Below, piece by piece: positions 27,942-36,052 of a stretch of DNA of 64,000 bases (its first letter is position 1; each line of letters begins with the position of its first letter). Source of the stretch: Streptosporangium sandarakinum (lineage in GTDB: Bacteria; Actinomycetota; Actinomycetes; Streptosporangiales; Streptosporangiaceae). The position numbers and the translations under genes were made by a program. The notes under the pieces were generated by a model that saw only the letters and a program-made list of their open reading frames with translations, was not told the DNA's origin and did not search any database. The stretch is taken from contig NZ_JACCCO010000001.1 of the NCBI RefSeq assembly GCF_013409935.1, positions 620,001-684,000 of the forward strand, in the 5' to 3' direction.

Positions 27942-28940
27942 TCAGCGGGCCCGGCCGTGGAAGGCGGGGACACGCTCCAGGATCCCCCCGGCGAAGACGT
28001 CGTAGAGGCCGGTGGGCTCCAGGTGCACGTAGCCGATGTGGCAGTCGCACAGGGCGGCCGGGCACGGCCGGGCGCGCGGCCGGAACGTCCCGTCGTAGAG
28101 GTTGCCGAGGACTTCCGGGACGAAGTGGCAGCGCCGTACGGTGCCCTCGCCGTCCACCGAGATCACGGTGTCCCCCGTACGGCACGGCCGTCCGGCGCTG
28201 CGGTGCGGCGTGCGGCTGTAGGAGAAGAGCGGGTCGAGCCGCGTCCACTCGGCCGCCTCGGCGTCGGTGTAGGAGTGCCCCTCGGCGGCGTTGACCCACA
28301 GGTAGACCTCGGCGGGCAGGTCGTCACGGAGCCGGCGGGCGTGGTCCAGGTGCTCGGGCAGCCCCACGACGCCCACGCTGAAGCGGACGCCCATCCCGGT
28401 CAGGTCGCGGCACCGGCCGAGGAACCGCTCGTAGCCGACCTGCCCGGGGTGGTAGGTGACCCACAGGGCGAGGGTGCCGAGATCGGCCTCGCCCAGCCAG
28501 CCGGTGCGGCAGCTGAGGTTGGTCTGGATGGCGACCCGCCGGACGTGCGGCAGGTGGCTGAGCCCGACCATCGCCCGCCGGTACCACGATCGGACGAGCC
28601 CCTCGCCCCAGGGGGTGAACAGCACCGAGACGGGGTGGTCGCGCTCCGCCGCCCACCGGGTGAACCGCTCCAGCGCCGCCCGGTCGCGGCGCAGCCGGGC
28701 GGGGTCGTCGCGGCGCTTGGCGAACGGGCAGTAGGGGCAGTCGTAGTCGCAGCTGGACAGGGGCCCCCGGTAGAGGACGGTCAGGTGGCCGGCGTCGCGG
28801 CCGGCCGCGGCACGGTCCGGCGCCGTGTCGCCGCGGTCACACGCGCCGGGCGCGGCACGGTCGTGTGCGGCGCGATCGTGTGCGGCACGGTCGTGCACCG
28901 TGAGGACGGGCAGCTCGCGGGGTCGTTCTCGCTCGTTCAC
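27942..28940 (-). CDS. STM4011-family radical SAM protein
   Basis: A 332-residue radical SAM enzyme. The [4Fe-4S] motif is CDYDCPYC (CxxxCxxC, about residue 65). After the SAM barrel there are five more cysteines (RPCRTG, RRCHF, CPAALCDC), as in proteins carrying a SPASM/twitch-like auxiliary cluster. Residues about 12-25 are a triplicated HDRAA linker encoded by a 15-base repeat. GTG start overlapping the STM4012-type stop (GTGA). It is the last gene of the five-gene operon. The reaction is unknown. Confidence 0.88.
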   Translation of the reverse strand: MNERERPRELPVLTVHDRAAHDRAAHDRAAPGACDRGDTAPDRAAAGRDAGHLTVLYRGPLSSCDYDCPYCPFAKRRDDPARLRRDRAALERFTRWAAERDHPVSVLFTPWGEGLVRSWYRRAMVGLSHLPHVRRVAIQTNLSCRTGWLGEADLGTLALWVTYHPGQVGYERFLGRCRDLTGMGVRFSVGVVGLPEHLDHARRLRDDLPAEVYLWVNAAEGHSYTDAEAAEWTRLDPLFSYSRTPHRSAGRPCRTGDTVISVDGEGTVRRCHFVPEVLGNLYDGTFRPRARPCPAALCDCHIGYVHLEPTGLYDVFAGGILERVPAFHGRAR

Positions 28941-30313
28941 CGCGCCTCGTATCCCGCCATCAGCTCCCGGACCGCGCCGGAGAACAGCGCCGGGCCGATC
29001 GCGTCGGAGTGCGCCAACCCTTCCGCGGTGAGCCGCGGCCACCCGGCGTCCGTCTCCAGCCACCCCCGGGCGGCGAGGCGGTCGAACTCGGAGCCGAAGT
29101 CGGCCGTCGCCTCGGTGCCGAAACGCGCCCGGTAGGCGGCCGGGTCGAGCCCCTCGGCCTGGAGCAGCGACTGGATGAGATGGCGGCGGCGGCGCTCGTC
29201 GTCCCCCAGGCGGAACCCCACGTTGGCGGCGGTGAAGTCACCGGGCGCCAGCCGTACGTAGTCGTCGATGATGGCGCGCACCTGGCGGGTGCCGACCGCG
29301 TACTCGTGCGAGTAGTGCAGGGCGGAGGTGTAGGAGCGGGCGCCGCAGCCGAGCCCGACCATGCCGTCGCTCTGGCAGCAGTAGCCGGTCGTGTGTGCGG
29401 GGGCCGCCGTGCGGGCGGGGTCCGGCAGCCGGAACATCCGCATCGACACCTGCTCGTACCCCGCGGCGAGCAGGTGGTCGCGTCCCCGCCGGTAAAGGCC
29501 CAGCCGGTGGTCGTCCCAGTCGCGCGCGCGGCGGCCGAGACCGGTGAGCGGCCGGACGTACAGCGGGTAGAGGTAGATCTCCTCGGGTTTCCAGGCGAGC
29601 GCCGCGTCCAGCGAGTGACGCCACGACCGGGCGTCCTGCCCGTCGATGCCGTAGATGAGGTCGAGGTTGAGCGTCTCGAACCCGGCCTCCCTGATCCGGC
29701 CGAGCGCCGCCTCGACCTCCGCGCGCCGCTGCGGCCGGACCGCCGCGCGGGCCTCGGCGTCGATGAAGCTCTGCACGCCGATCGAGATCCGGGTGGTGCC
29801 CCGCTCGGCCAGGACCGCCAGGCGGTCGGCGGTCGCGGTCGCCGGTGAGGTCTCCACCGACAGCGGCACGGTCCGCAGGTCGACGCCCATGGTCCGCTCG
29901 GCCAGGTCGAACAGCCGGGTGAGTTCGGCCGCGCTCAGGTAGGTGGGGGTGCCGCCGCCGACGGCCGCGACCGCGAACACCGGTCCGCCCGGGGCTCCGC
30001 CGGGGGCGCCGGGGGCAGCGCCGGAAGCACTGTCCAGGGCGGCGTCCAGGGCCTCCCGTACGGCGCCGGCCTGGCGCTCCAGGGCGTCCAGGTAGGCGGC
30101 GACGAGCTCGTCCGGCGCGCCGGTCCGGGTGAACAGGTTGCAGAACCCGCAGCGCATCTCGCAGAACGGGATGTGCAGGTAGAGGGAGAGGCTGTCCATC
30201 GGCTCGCCCTCCCACACCCGCCGCAGCGGCGGGCGCGGATCCAGCGGCCGGTAGGCCGTCTTGTGCGGGTAGGCGTAGACGTATCCCTGGTAGGGGCTCG
30301 TGGCCGTCACCAT
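28937..30313 (-). CDS. STM4012-family radical SAM protein (HemW/HemN-like fold)
   Basis: A 458-residue protein. The motif CEMRCGFC (about residue 50) follows SLYLHIPF, as in HemN/HemW-type enzymes, and a HemN C-terminal-like domain follows the barrel. It differs from HemW by the N-terminal extension (SPYQGYVYAYPHKTAYRPL) and by the operon context, which assigns it to the STM4012 family. The ATG overlaps the end of the STM4013-type gene by seven bases. No function is established; a role in heme synthesis is not supported by the neighbours. Confidence 0.9.
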   Translation of the reverse strand: MVTATSPYQGYVYAYPHKTAYRPLDPRPPLRRVWEGEPMDSLSLYLHIPFCEMRCGFCNLFTRTGAPDELVAAYLDALERQAGAVREALDAALDSASGAAPGAPGGAPGGPVFAVAAVGGGTPTYLSAAELTRLFDLAERTMGVDLRTVPLSVETSPATATADRLAVLAERGTTRISIGVQSFIDAEARAAVRPQRRAEVEAALGRIREAGFETLNLDLIYGIDGQDARSWRHSLDAALAWKPEEIYLYPLYVRPLTGLGRRARDWDDHRLGLYRRGRDHLLAAGYEQVSMRMFRLPDPARTAAPAHTTGYCCQSDGMVGLGCGARSYTSALHYSHEYAVGTRQVRAIIDDYVRLAPGDFTAANVGFRLGDDERRRRHLIQSLLQAEGLDPAAYRARFGTEATADFGSEFDRLAARGWLETDAGWPRLTAEGLAHSDAIGPALFSGAVRELMAGYEAR

Positions 30314-31110
30314 GCTCCCTGTCTCATCGTGAACTCCCCGTAGGGGACGGTCCAGACGGCCTCGTGGCCGATCCGGTGCCCGACGTATCCGTCGTCGCCG
30401 TAGGCGGTGCCGTGGTCGGAACAGACGATCGCGAAGCCGGGCCGCCTGGCGCTCATCAGGGTGAACAGCCTGCCGATGTGCCGATCGACGTACTCCAGCG
30501 CGGCGGCGTGGCTGCGCAGGTCGTCGCCGTGCTCACGGGCCGCACCCGGTAGGTGGAACCAGTTCGGCTGGTGCAGCGCCGAGACGTTGACGAACAGGAA
30601 CACCGGTCCCCGGGCGCCCCGCACCACCCGCTCGGCGCACTCGATCTGCGCCTCGAACGAGGTCGGCGAGGTCACCCCGAACGCCGGCTCCCAGTGGCTC
30701 TCGGCGAACAGTCCGGGAAGCGCGGATCCGAGCGGGGTGAGCTTGTTGAAGAAGCCCACCCCTCCCACGCAGACCGTGTGGTATCCGGCCCGGGCCAGCC
30801 CGCCGGGCAGGTCCGCCGCGTCGAACACCCAGGTGCCCTCGGCCGTCGTCTCGCTGCCGGGGAACGCCGCCGCGAACAGCCGGGGGTGCGGCCCCGGCGC
30901 GGCCGGGGTGGGCAGGAAACCGGCCAGGATCGCGGCGTGCGCTGCATAGGTGAAGCTGCCGGGGCTGTGCCGGCGTTCCCATCGCCCGCCGGGCAGCGCC
31001 CGGGCCAGGGTGGGCAGCCTCCCCGCCCTGATCAGCTCGTCGGCCACGTCGTAGCGGAGCGTGTCGAGCGTCACCAGCAGCAGGTCGTGGCTGCCCACGA
31101 TCGCGTTCAT
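30307..31110 (-). CDS. STM4013/SEN3800-family hydrolase (alkaline phosphatase/sulfatase fold)
   Basis: A 267-residue protein starting MNAIVGSHDLLLVTLDTLRYD. TLDTLRYD is the metal/nucleophile strand of the alkaline-phosphatase superfamily. CSDHGTAYGDDGYVGHRIGH supplies the second metal site. It lacks the Cys-x-Pro-x-Arg sulfatase signature, so a phosphatase or phosphodiesterase is likelier than a sulfatase. The start may be further upstream: GTG codons at 31194 and in the following 15-base repeats are in frame, and the first overlaps the previous stop as GTGA. Confidence 0.85.
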   Translation of the reverse strand: MNAIVGSHDLLLVTLDTLRYDVADELIRAGRLPTLARALPGGRWERRHSPGSFTYAAHAAILAGFLPTPAAPGPHPRLFAAAFPGSETTAEGTWVFDAADLPGGLARAGYHTVCVGGVGFFNKLTPLGSALPGLFAESHWEPAFGVTSPTSFEAQIECAERVVRGARGPVFLFVNVSALHQPNWFHLPGAAREHGDDLRSHAAALEYVDRHIGRLFTLMSARRPGFAIVCSDHGTAYGDDGYVGHRIGHEAVWTVPYGEFTMRQGAW

Positions 31111-31153
31111 GTCCCGGGTCGCGCCCGGCGCGCCGCCCCGGCCGCCCCTCGTC

Positions 31154-31200
31154 CCGCCGCTCACCGCGTCACCGCTCACCGTGTCACCGCTCACCGTGTC
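31154..31200 (-). repeat. 15-bp repeats carrying stop/start codons between STM4014- and STM4013-type genes
   Basis: About three copies of GTGACACGGTGAGCG on the minus strand. The stop of the upstream gene is the TGA in the first copy. In the frame of the next gene each copy offers a GTG start, so repeat number could alter which start is used. Confidence 0.75.
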
Positions 31201-32567
31201 ACCGCCGCGTGGGAGACGGCCGCGTGGCCTGCGGACGGGTGATCCGCGGGCGAGCGACCCGCGGGCGGATGGCCCGCGGAAGGATGACCGGCGGACGGGC
31301 GGCCCGCGGGCGCGCCGGCGGGCGGGTGGGCGGGCACGTGGCGGGCGAGGACCGCCCGGACCTGGGCCGCGTAGGTGTCGAGCCCCTCGGCCGCGCCTCC
31401 CGGCAGGCCCGTCAGGCCGGGCAGCAGGTCGCCGAAGGCGTTGACCTCCGCCACGGCGACGCCGCGCCAGTCGGCGCCCACCATCACGTCCACCCCGGCG
31501 CACAGGCTGCCGGGAAAGCACGCCGCGGCCCGCGCGCAGGCGTCCAGGACCCGATCCCAGCCCCGCGGGCCGAGCCGCGCCCGGACCGCGCCGAGGTCGC
31601 CGCGCACGCCGCCGAGGTGCAGGTTCGTCATGGGGGCGCGGGCGGCGCGGACGACCGCGTGGGTGGGTGTGCCGCCGACGGTGACCACCCGCAGGTCGAT
31701 CACCCGGCCGCCGAAGCCCGCCTTGGGGAACCACCGCTCCACGTGGAGACCGTCGGCGGCCAGCAGGTCGATGATCGCCGCCACCTCGTCCTCGTCCCCG
31801 TAGGAACGCACCCGGAGCGAGTTGTGCAGTTCCACCGCGGCCCGCCCGTCTCCGCGCGGCCCTCCCCCGGTCCGACCGTCCCCGCGAGGCCCGCCTCCAG
31901 CCCGCCCGTCTCCACGTGGCCCGCTTCCGGCCCGCTCGCCCTCGTACGGCCCGGCCCCGGCCGCTCCGCCCCGGATCAGCTCCGCCGAGGTCACGGCCTT
32001 GATCCTGGACCCGGCGACCTGAAGGGCGACGACCCCGGAGGCCGAGGAGCCGTGGGCGGACTTGACGAACACCCTCCGCCAGCCGGCCCGGTCCATCCGC
32101 TCGCGCAGTTCGGCGTAGCCGCCGACCGGCCCGGGCAGGGCGGGCGGCACCGGCACCCCGGCCGCCGCCAGCCTCGCGTGGCACCGCCGTTTGTCGAACA
32201 TCACCGCGATCTCGTCGACGTCGGCGAGCAGTACCGCGCCCGGGGTGCGGGCGACGGCCCGGCGGATCCGCTCCAGCCCGGCTGTCAGGGCCGCGTGCCA
32301 GGCGGCTCCCCCGCCGGCCCGGGTCGGCCGTCCGGGGCCGCGCAGCAGCGCGTCGGCCTCGGCGTCCTGGCCGGGCGACTCGATCCGCACGAGCGTCCCC
32401 GGCTCGATCCGGATCTCCTCGTCCCGCAGCACGCGGGTCCAGGGGACGACCGCGGGCGCGGGCAGGCCGTACCGGGCGCAGGCGGCGGCGAACAGGGTCA
32501 CCCTGCGGTCGCCGGGCGTCCCGACGACGGCCGTCCGGACCGGCGTGCGATCACCGTGTTCGGTCAC
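31191..32567 (-). CDS. STM4014-family ATP-grasp-like protein
   Basis: A 458-residue protein with ATP-grasp features: GWRRVFVKSAHGSSASGVVAL (Lys and Gly-rich loop, near residue 170) and the metal-binding AVAEVNAFGD near residue 385. Such enzymes join a carboxylate to an amine or thiol using ATP. A Gly/Arg/Asp-rich stretch of PRGDGRAGG repeats interrupts the domain near residue 220. The C-terminal 50 residues are PAGHPSAG-like repeats that run into the stop. GTG start with AAGGA eight bases upstream. Confidence 0.82.
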   Translation of the reverse strand: MTEHGDRTPVRTAVVGTPGDRRVTLFAAACARYGLPAPAVVPWTRVLRDEEIRIEPGTLVRIESPGQDAEADALLRGPGRPTRAGGGAAWHAALTAGLERIRRAVARTPGAVLLADVDEIAVMFDKRRCHARLAAAGVPVPPALPGPVGGYAELRERMDRAGWRRVFVKSAHGSSASGVVALQVAGSRIKAVTSAELIRGGAAGAGPYEGERAGSGPRGDGRAGGGPRGDGRTGGGPRGDGRAAVELHNSLRVRSYGDEDEVAAIIDLLAADGLHVERWFPKAGFGGRVIDLRVVTVGGTPTHAVVRAARAPMTNLHLGGVRGDLGAVRARLGPRGWDRVLDACARAAACFPGSLCAGVDVMVGADWRGVAVAEVNAFGDLLPGLTGLPGGAAEGLDTYAAQVRAVLARHVPAHPPAGAPAGRPSAGHPSAGHPPAGRSPADHPSAGHAAVSHAAVTR

Positions 32568-32649
32568 CTGGCGTCCTTACGAGGTCGGGGTCGGGGTCGG
32601 GATCGGAGCCCGGATCCGAGTCGGAGCCGGGAGGGAGCGGCGGGAGCGG

Positions 32650-33603
32650 TCACTCGGCCACCGCGACGTAACGCCAGTCGTCGTCGGGATCCTCCTGCTC
32701 CGACAGGTCGACCTCGACGCCGGTGCCGGCGAAGGCCGCCCGGACCCGCTCGGTCATCTCGTCGCTCAGGTAGTGGTGGTGCAGGTCGAGGCGCGCGAGG
32801 TGGGTCAGCGGCTGGCCGGACAGCAAGGCCTCGGCACCGGCGTCGGTCAGCGTGCCCATCGACAGCGCCAGCGACGTGAGCCGGGCCACCACCGGCGCCG
32901 ACGCCACCGCCGCGGCGATCTCGTCCTGGATCTCGCTGTCCTGCAGGCCCAGGTGGCGCAGGGCGGGCAGTCGCTCGCCGGACAGGATCGGCGCCAGGTC
33001 CGCCACGGTGGCGTCTCCGCCGTACTCCGAGACGCCCAGCCACAGCTCCAGGTACTCCAGGGCGGGCAGGTCGGATGCCGCGACGCCGCGCACGACCTGG
33101 GCGGGCAGCCCGCCCGTCTCGAACCGGAGCACCCTGAGGTTGCCGTGGCGGACCGGGCTCAGCGTGAGCCCGGTGCCCCCGCGCACCTCCAGCCGCTCCA
33201 GCAGCGGGAACGCCTCCAGCAGCGGGGTGACGTCGCTCTGCTGGATCCAGGAGATCTCGCACTCCTCCGACGGCATCGCGCCGAGGAACAGGGAACGCAG
33301 GGCCGGGAGGCGGTCGGCGTTGCGGGCGAGCAGCTCGACGACCCGCGAGCTGCCCGTGTCGTAGGCCTCCTCCCAGCCGCCGATGATGAGCGCCTTCACC
33401 GCGGCGGTGTCCGTCTTCTCCAGGAAGGTGGTGAACCGCTGCTCGTAGCCCTCACCCGAGTCGTAAACGCTCTCCGCGATCCGCCACGCCGCCTGGTCGG
33501 CGGCGGGCGTCCGGTCGCCGGAGTCCGGGATCGCGATCGGCAGGCCGGCGTAGGTGCCGTCGTAGAGACCGTCGACGCGGTCGGTGAACTCGGTGTGGTC
33601 CAT
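32650..33603 (-). CDS. STM4015-family leucine-rich-repeat protein
   Basis: A 317-residue acidic protein and the first gene of the operon. From about residue 90 it has irregular leucine-rich repeats (LPALRSLFLG, FPLLERLEVRGG, LPALEYLELWLG, LPALRHLGLQDS, LTHLARLDLHHHYL), suggesting a curved binding surface. No signal peptide. The ATG has GGAG seven bases upstream. In this five-gene set it is the probable scaffold or target-recognition part, or a substrate of the radical SAM enzymes. This is inference. Confidence 0.88.
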   Translation of the reverse strand: MDHTEFTDRVDGLYDGTYAGLPIAIPDSGDRTPAADQAAWRIAESVYDSGEGYEQRFTTFLEKTDTAAVKALIIGGWEEAYDTGSSRVVELLARNADRLPALRSLFLGAMPSEECEISWIQQSDVTPLLEAFPLLERLEVRGGTGLTLSPVRHGNLRVLRFETGGLPAQVVRGVAASDLPALEYLELWLGVSEYGGDATVADLAPILSGERLPALRHLGLQDSEIQDEIAAAVASAPVVARLTSLALSMGTLTDAGAEALLSGQPLTHLARLDLHHHYLSDEMTERVRAAFAGTGVEVDLSEQEDPDDDWRYVAVAE

Positions 33604-33879
33604 CGGGGGCTCCCGTCAGCTGGAATGCGGCAGAAGACGTCCTACCAGAGATCGCCGACACTCCAGGAATCGCGGCCCCCGCCGGCGTCGGGAGGGGAGC
33701 GGCGGCGGGGGTCCCGAACGCCCTCCCCCGCCCGGAAGCGGGATCTCCCCGGAGGCGTCCGGTGACCGGCGGCACCCCTCCGGGGACATCGGGTGACCGG
33801 CGGCGGGTCTCCGTTTCCGGCCGCGCGGGCGGCGAGCCGCAAACACCGGCGGCGAGCCGGAACAACCGCGGAACCCCGG

Positions 33880-33894
33880 TGATTGTGACAATCA
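33880..33894. promoter_or_regulatory. Palindrome overlapping the MFS start codon
   Basis: TGATTG-TGA-CAATCA, a perfect inverted repeat whose last base is the A of the ATG. It looks like a repressor site, though no regulator gene adjoins. The rest of the 33604-33893 gap is GC-rich, with direct repeats GGTGACCGGCGGC (from 33760 and 33792) and GGCGGCGAGCCG (from 33829 and 33848). Confidence 0.5.
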
Positions 33895-35327
33895 TGGACA
33901 ACGGTCATCTCCGGCTCCGTTCGGCCGCCGGCCGGTGGGTGCTCACCGCCACCGTGCTCGGCTCCGGCATCGCGCTGCTGGACGGCACGGTCGTGAACGT
34001 GGCACTCCCCGCGCTCGGCCGCGACCTGGACGCCGACATGGCGGGCCTGCAGTGGACCGTCAACGCCTACACCCTCACCCTGGCCGGCCTGATCCTGCTG
34101 GGCGGCTCACTGGGCGACCGGTACGGCAGGCGCCGGGTCTTCCTGGTCGGCGTGGTGTGGTTCGCGCTCGCCTCGGCCGCGTGCGGCCTGGCGCCCGGGG
34201 TGGAGGCGCTGGCCGCGGCCCGCGCGCTGCAGGGTGTCGGCGGCGCCCTGCTGACCCCCGGGTCGCTGGCGATCATCCAGTCGTCCTTCGCCCCCGAGGA
34301 CCGGCCCCGCGCGATCGGCGCCTGGTCGGGGCTGGGCGGGGTAGCGGCGGCCGTCGGGCCGCTGCTGGGCGGCTGGCTGGTGGAGACGGCCGGTTGGCGC
34401 TGGGTGTTCCTGATCAACCTGCCGCTGGCCGCGCTCGTGGTGGCGGTGACCGTACGGCACGTGCCCGAGAGCCGGGACGCCGGAGCCACCGGGCGGTTCG
34501 ACGTGCTCGGCGCGGCGCTGGCCGCGCTGGCGCTGGCCGGGATCACCTACGGTCTGATCGGCCTGTCGGCGCCCTGGATCGTGGCGGGCGCGGCGCTGGG
34601 CGCGGTGTTCGCCTGGCTGGAGGTCAGGCGCTCACCGGACGCGCTCGTGCCGATCGGGGTGTTCGCCTCGCCGGTCTTCGTCGCGGTCAACGCCGTCACG
34701 CTGGTCATGTACGCCGCGATGGGCGTGGTGTTCTTCCTGCTCGTCGTCCAGCTCCAGGTCTCGGCCGGATTCTCGCCGATGGTCGCCGGATCGGCGATGA
34801 TCCCGATCACCGTGCTGATGCTGCTGCTGTCGCCGGCGGCGGGCGAGCTGGCCAGGCGGATCGGCCCGCGCGTCCCGATGGCGGGCGGCATCCTGCTGTG
34901 CGCCGCCGCGCTGGTGCCGATGTCGTGGATCGGCCCCGGCTCCTCCTATGTGACGGGCGTGCTGCTGCCGGTGTCGCTGTTCGGCCTGGGCCTGTCGGCG
35001 GCGGTGGCTCCGCTCACCGCCACCGTGCTGGCCAGCGCCGCCGACCGCTACGCGGGCGTGGCCAGCGGCGTCAACAACGCCCTGGCCAGGACCGGCGGGC
35101 TGCTGGCGGTCGCCGCGATCCCGCCCCTGGTGGGCCTGACCGGCGACGCCCTGCGGGACCCCACGGCCTTCACCGCCGGGTTCCGCGTGACGATGCTGGT
35201 CGGCGCGGTGATGATGGCCGCCGCCGCGGTGGCCGCCTTCTGGACCATCCGCCGCAACGTCCTGGCCGGCGAGGACGGCGCGCCGCTCAACGGTGCACCA
35301 GCCGGGCCAGGCCCGGATAGTCGGTGA
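33894..35327 (+). CDS. MFS multidrug exporter, DHA2 (EmrB/QacA) family
   Basis: A 477-residue drug:proton antiporter with about 14 predicted helices. Motif D1 reads LDGTVVNVALPALG, motif A GGSLGDRYGRRRVF (about residue 65) and motif C LLTPGSLAIIQSSF follows. The ATG at 33894 starts the conserved part and has no clear ribosome-binding site, so it may be translated leaderless. The 3' end overlaps the convergent glycolipid-binding gene by 41 bases. The substrate cannot be predicted. Confidence 0.94.
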   Translation: MDNGHLRLRSAAGRWVLTATVLGSGIALLDGTVVNVALPALGRDLDADMAGLQWTVNAYTLTLAGLILLGGSLGDRYGRRRVFLVGVVWFALASAACGLAPGVEALAAARALQGVGGALLTPGSLAIIQSSFAPEDRPRAIGAWSGLGGVAAAVGPLLGGWLVETAGWRWVFLINLPLAALVVAVTVRHVPESRDAGATGRFDVLGAALAALALAGITYGLIGLSAPWIVAGAALGAVFAWLEVRRSPDALVPIGVFASPVFVAVNAVTLVMYAAMGVVFFLLVVQLQVSAGFSPMVAGSAMIPITVLMLLLSPAAGELARRIGPRVPMAGGILLCAAALVPMSWIGPGSSYVTGVLLPVSLFGLGLSAAVAPLTATVLASAADRYAGVASGVNNALARTGGLLAVAAIPPLVGLTGDALRDPTAFTAGFRVTMLVGAVMMAAAAVAAFWTIRRNVLAGEDGAPLNGAPAGPGPDSR

Positions 35328-35859
35328 CGATCCCGTCGGTGTCCAGGGACAGGTCCGCGGTGAAGCCCTCGCTCTCGTAGCGCACCAGACCGGGTTCCAG
35401 GTGGGTGTAGCGCTGGGCGTGGCGCAGCACCCGCAGGTGGGGCACCTCGACCAGGGCCATGACGAGGTCCATCCGCCCCTCGCACTCGTTGAGGCCGTGA
35501 CGCAGCACCGGCATCGTGTTGGTCAGCGGCGACAGGCCCAGGTCGCAGTCGAGCGCGCCGTTGAGGGCCTGGACGTTCCCGCCCGGCGACGGCCCGGCCA
35601 GGTGCCCCATCTCCTTGGTCTCGCACGACCAGGTGCCGTGCTCGGAGCGGCGCAGGTCGAGCGCCCGGTGCCAGCCCGCGCCGTGGGCCCGCACCGACAG
35701 CGTCTCGGTCAGGTAACCGGGGAAGGTCCGCAGGGTGTACTCCAGCCGGTAGGGCAGCGGATCCGCGCCGATCGCCACCCCGACCGCCACCAGTTCGGAT
35801 GCGAGATCCACCTCCGCGTACTCGGCGCCCTCGTCCTTCAACCACACGAGTGCCCGCAT
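35287..35859 (-). CDS. Putative glycolipid-binding family protein (PF06475-like)
   Basis: A 190-residue soluble protein. The pattern YRLEYTLRTFPGYLTETLSV, then WHRALDLRRSEHGTWSC, then LDCDLGLSPLTNTMPVLRH matches the family named after a Pseudomonas glycolipid-binding domain. Most members are uncharacterised, and no signal peptide is visible. ATG start. The GC-rich region upstream to the P450 gene shows GGGGCCGTG repeats near 35948-35975. Confidence 0.85.
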   Translation of the reverse strand: MRALVWLKDEGAEYAEVDLASELVAVGVAIGADPLPYRLEYTLRTFPGYLTETLSVRAHGAGWHRALDLRRSEHGTWSCETKEMGHLAGPSPGGNVQALNGALDCDLGLSPLTNTMPVLRHGLNECEGRMDLVMALVEVPHLRVLRHAQRYTHLEPGLVRYESEGFTADLSLDTDGIVTDYPGLARLVHR

Positions 35860-36052
35860 CGTTCGCTCCCCCCTCCGTCCGGCGTCCCACCCCCGGGGAA
35901 ACCGGCCGACGGCACCGACGTACCCCCGTGGCCTCCCCCGGAACCACGGGGCCGTGGGGCCGTGGGGCCGTGGGGCTGTGGAGGTGACCGCCCCGCGTCC
36001 CGTGGCCCACGCCCGGGCCGGTCCGGGCCCGCCGGGTCGCCGGGTCGCCGGG

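Noticed and set aside
28937-30313. HemN/HemW function for the second radical SAM gene.
   Set aside because: The motif is HemW-like, but the N-terminal extension and the STM401x operon context point to the STM4012 family, and no heme-synthesis genes adjoin.
30307-31110. Sulfatase assignment for the STM4013-type protein.
   Set aside because: The formylglycine signature (C/S-x-P-x-R) is absent. Only the general alkaline-phosphatase-superfamily metal sites are visible.
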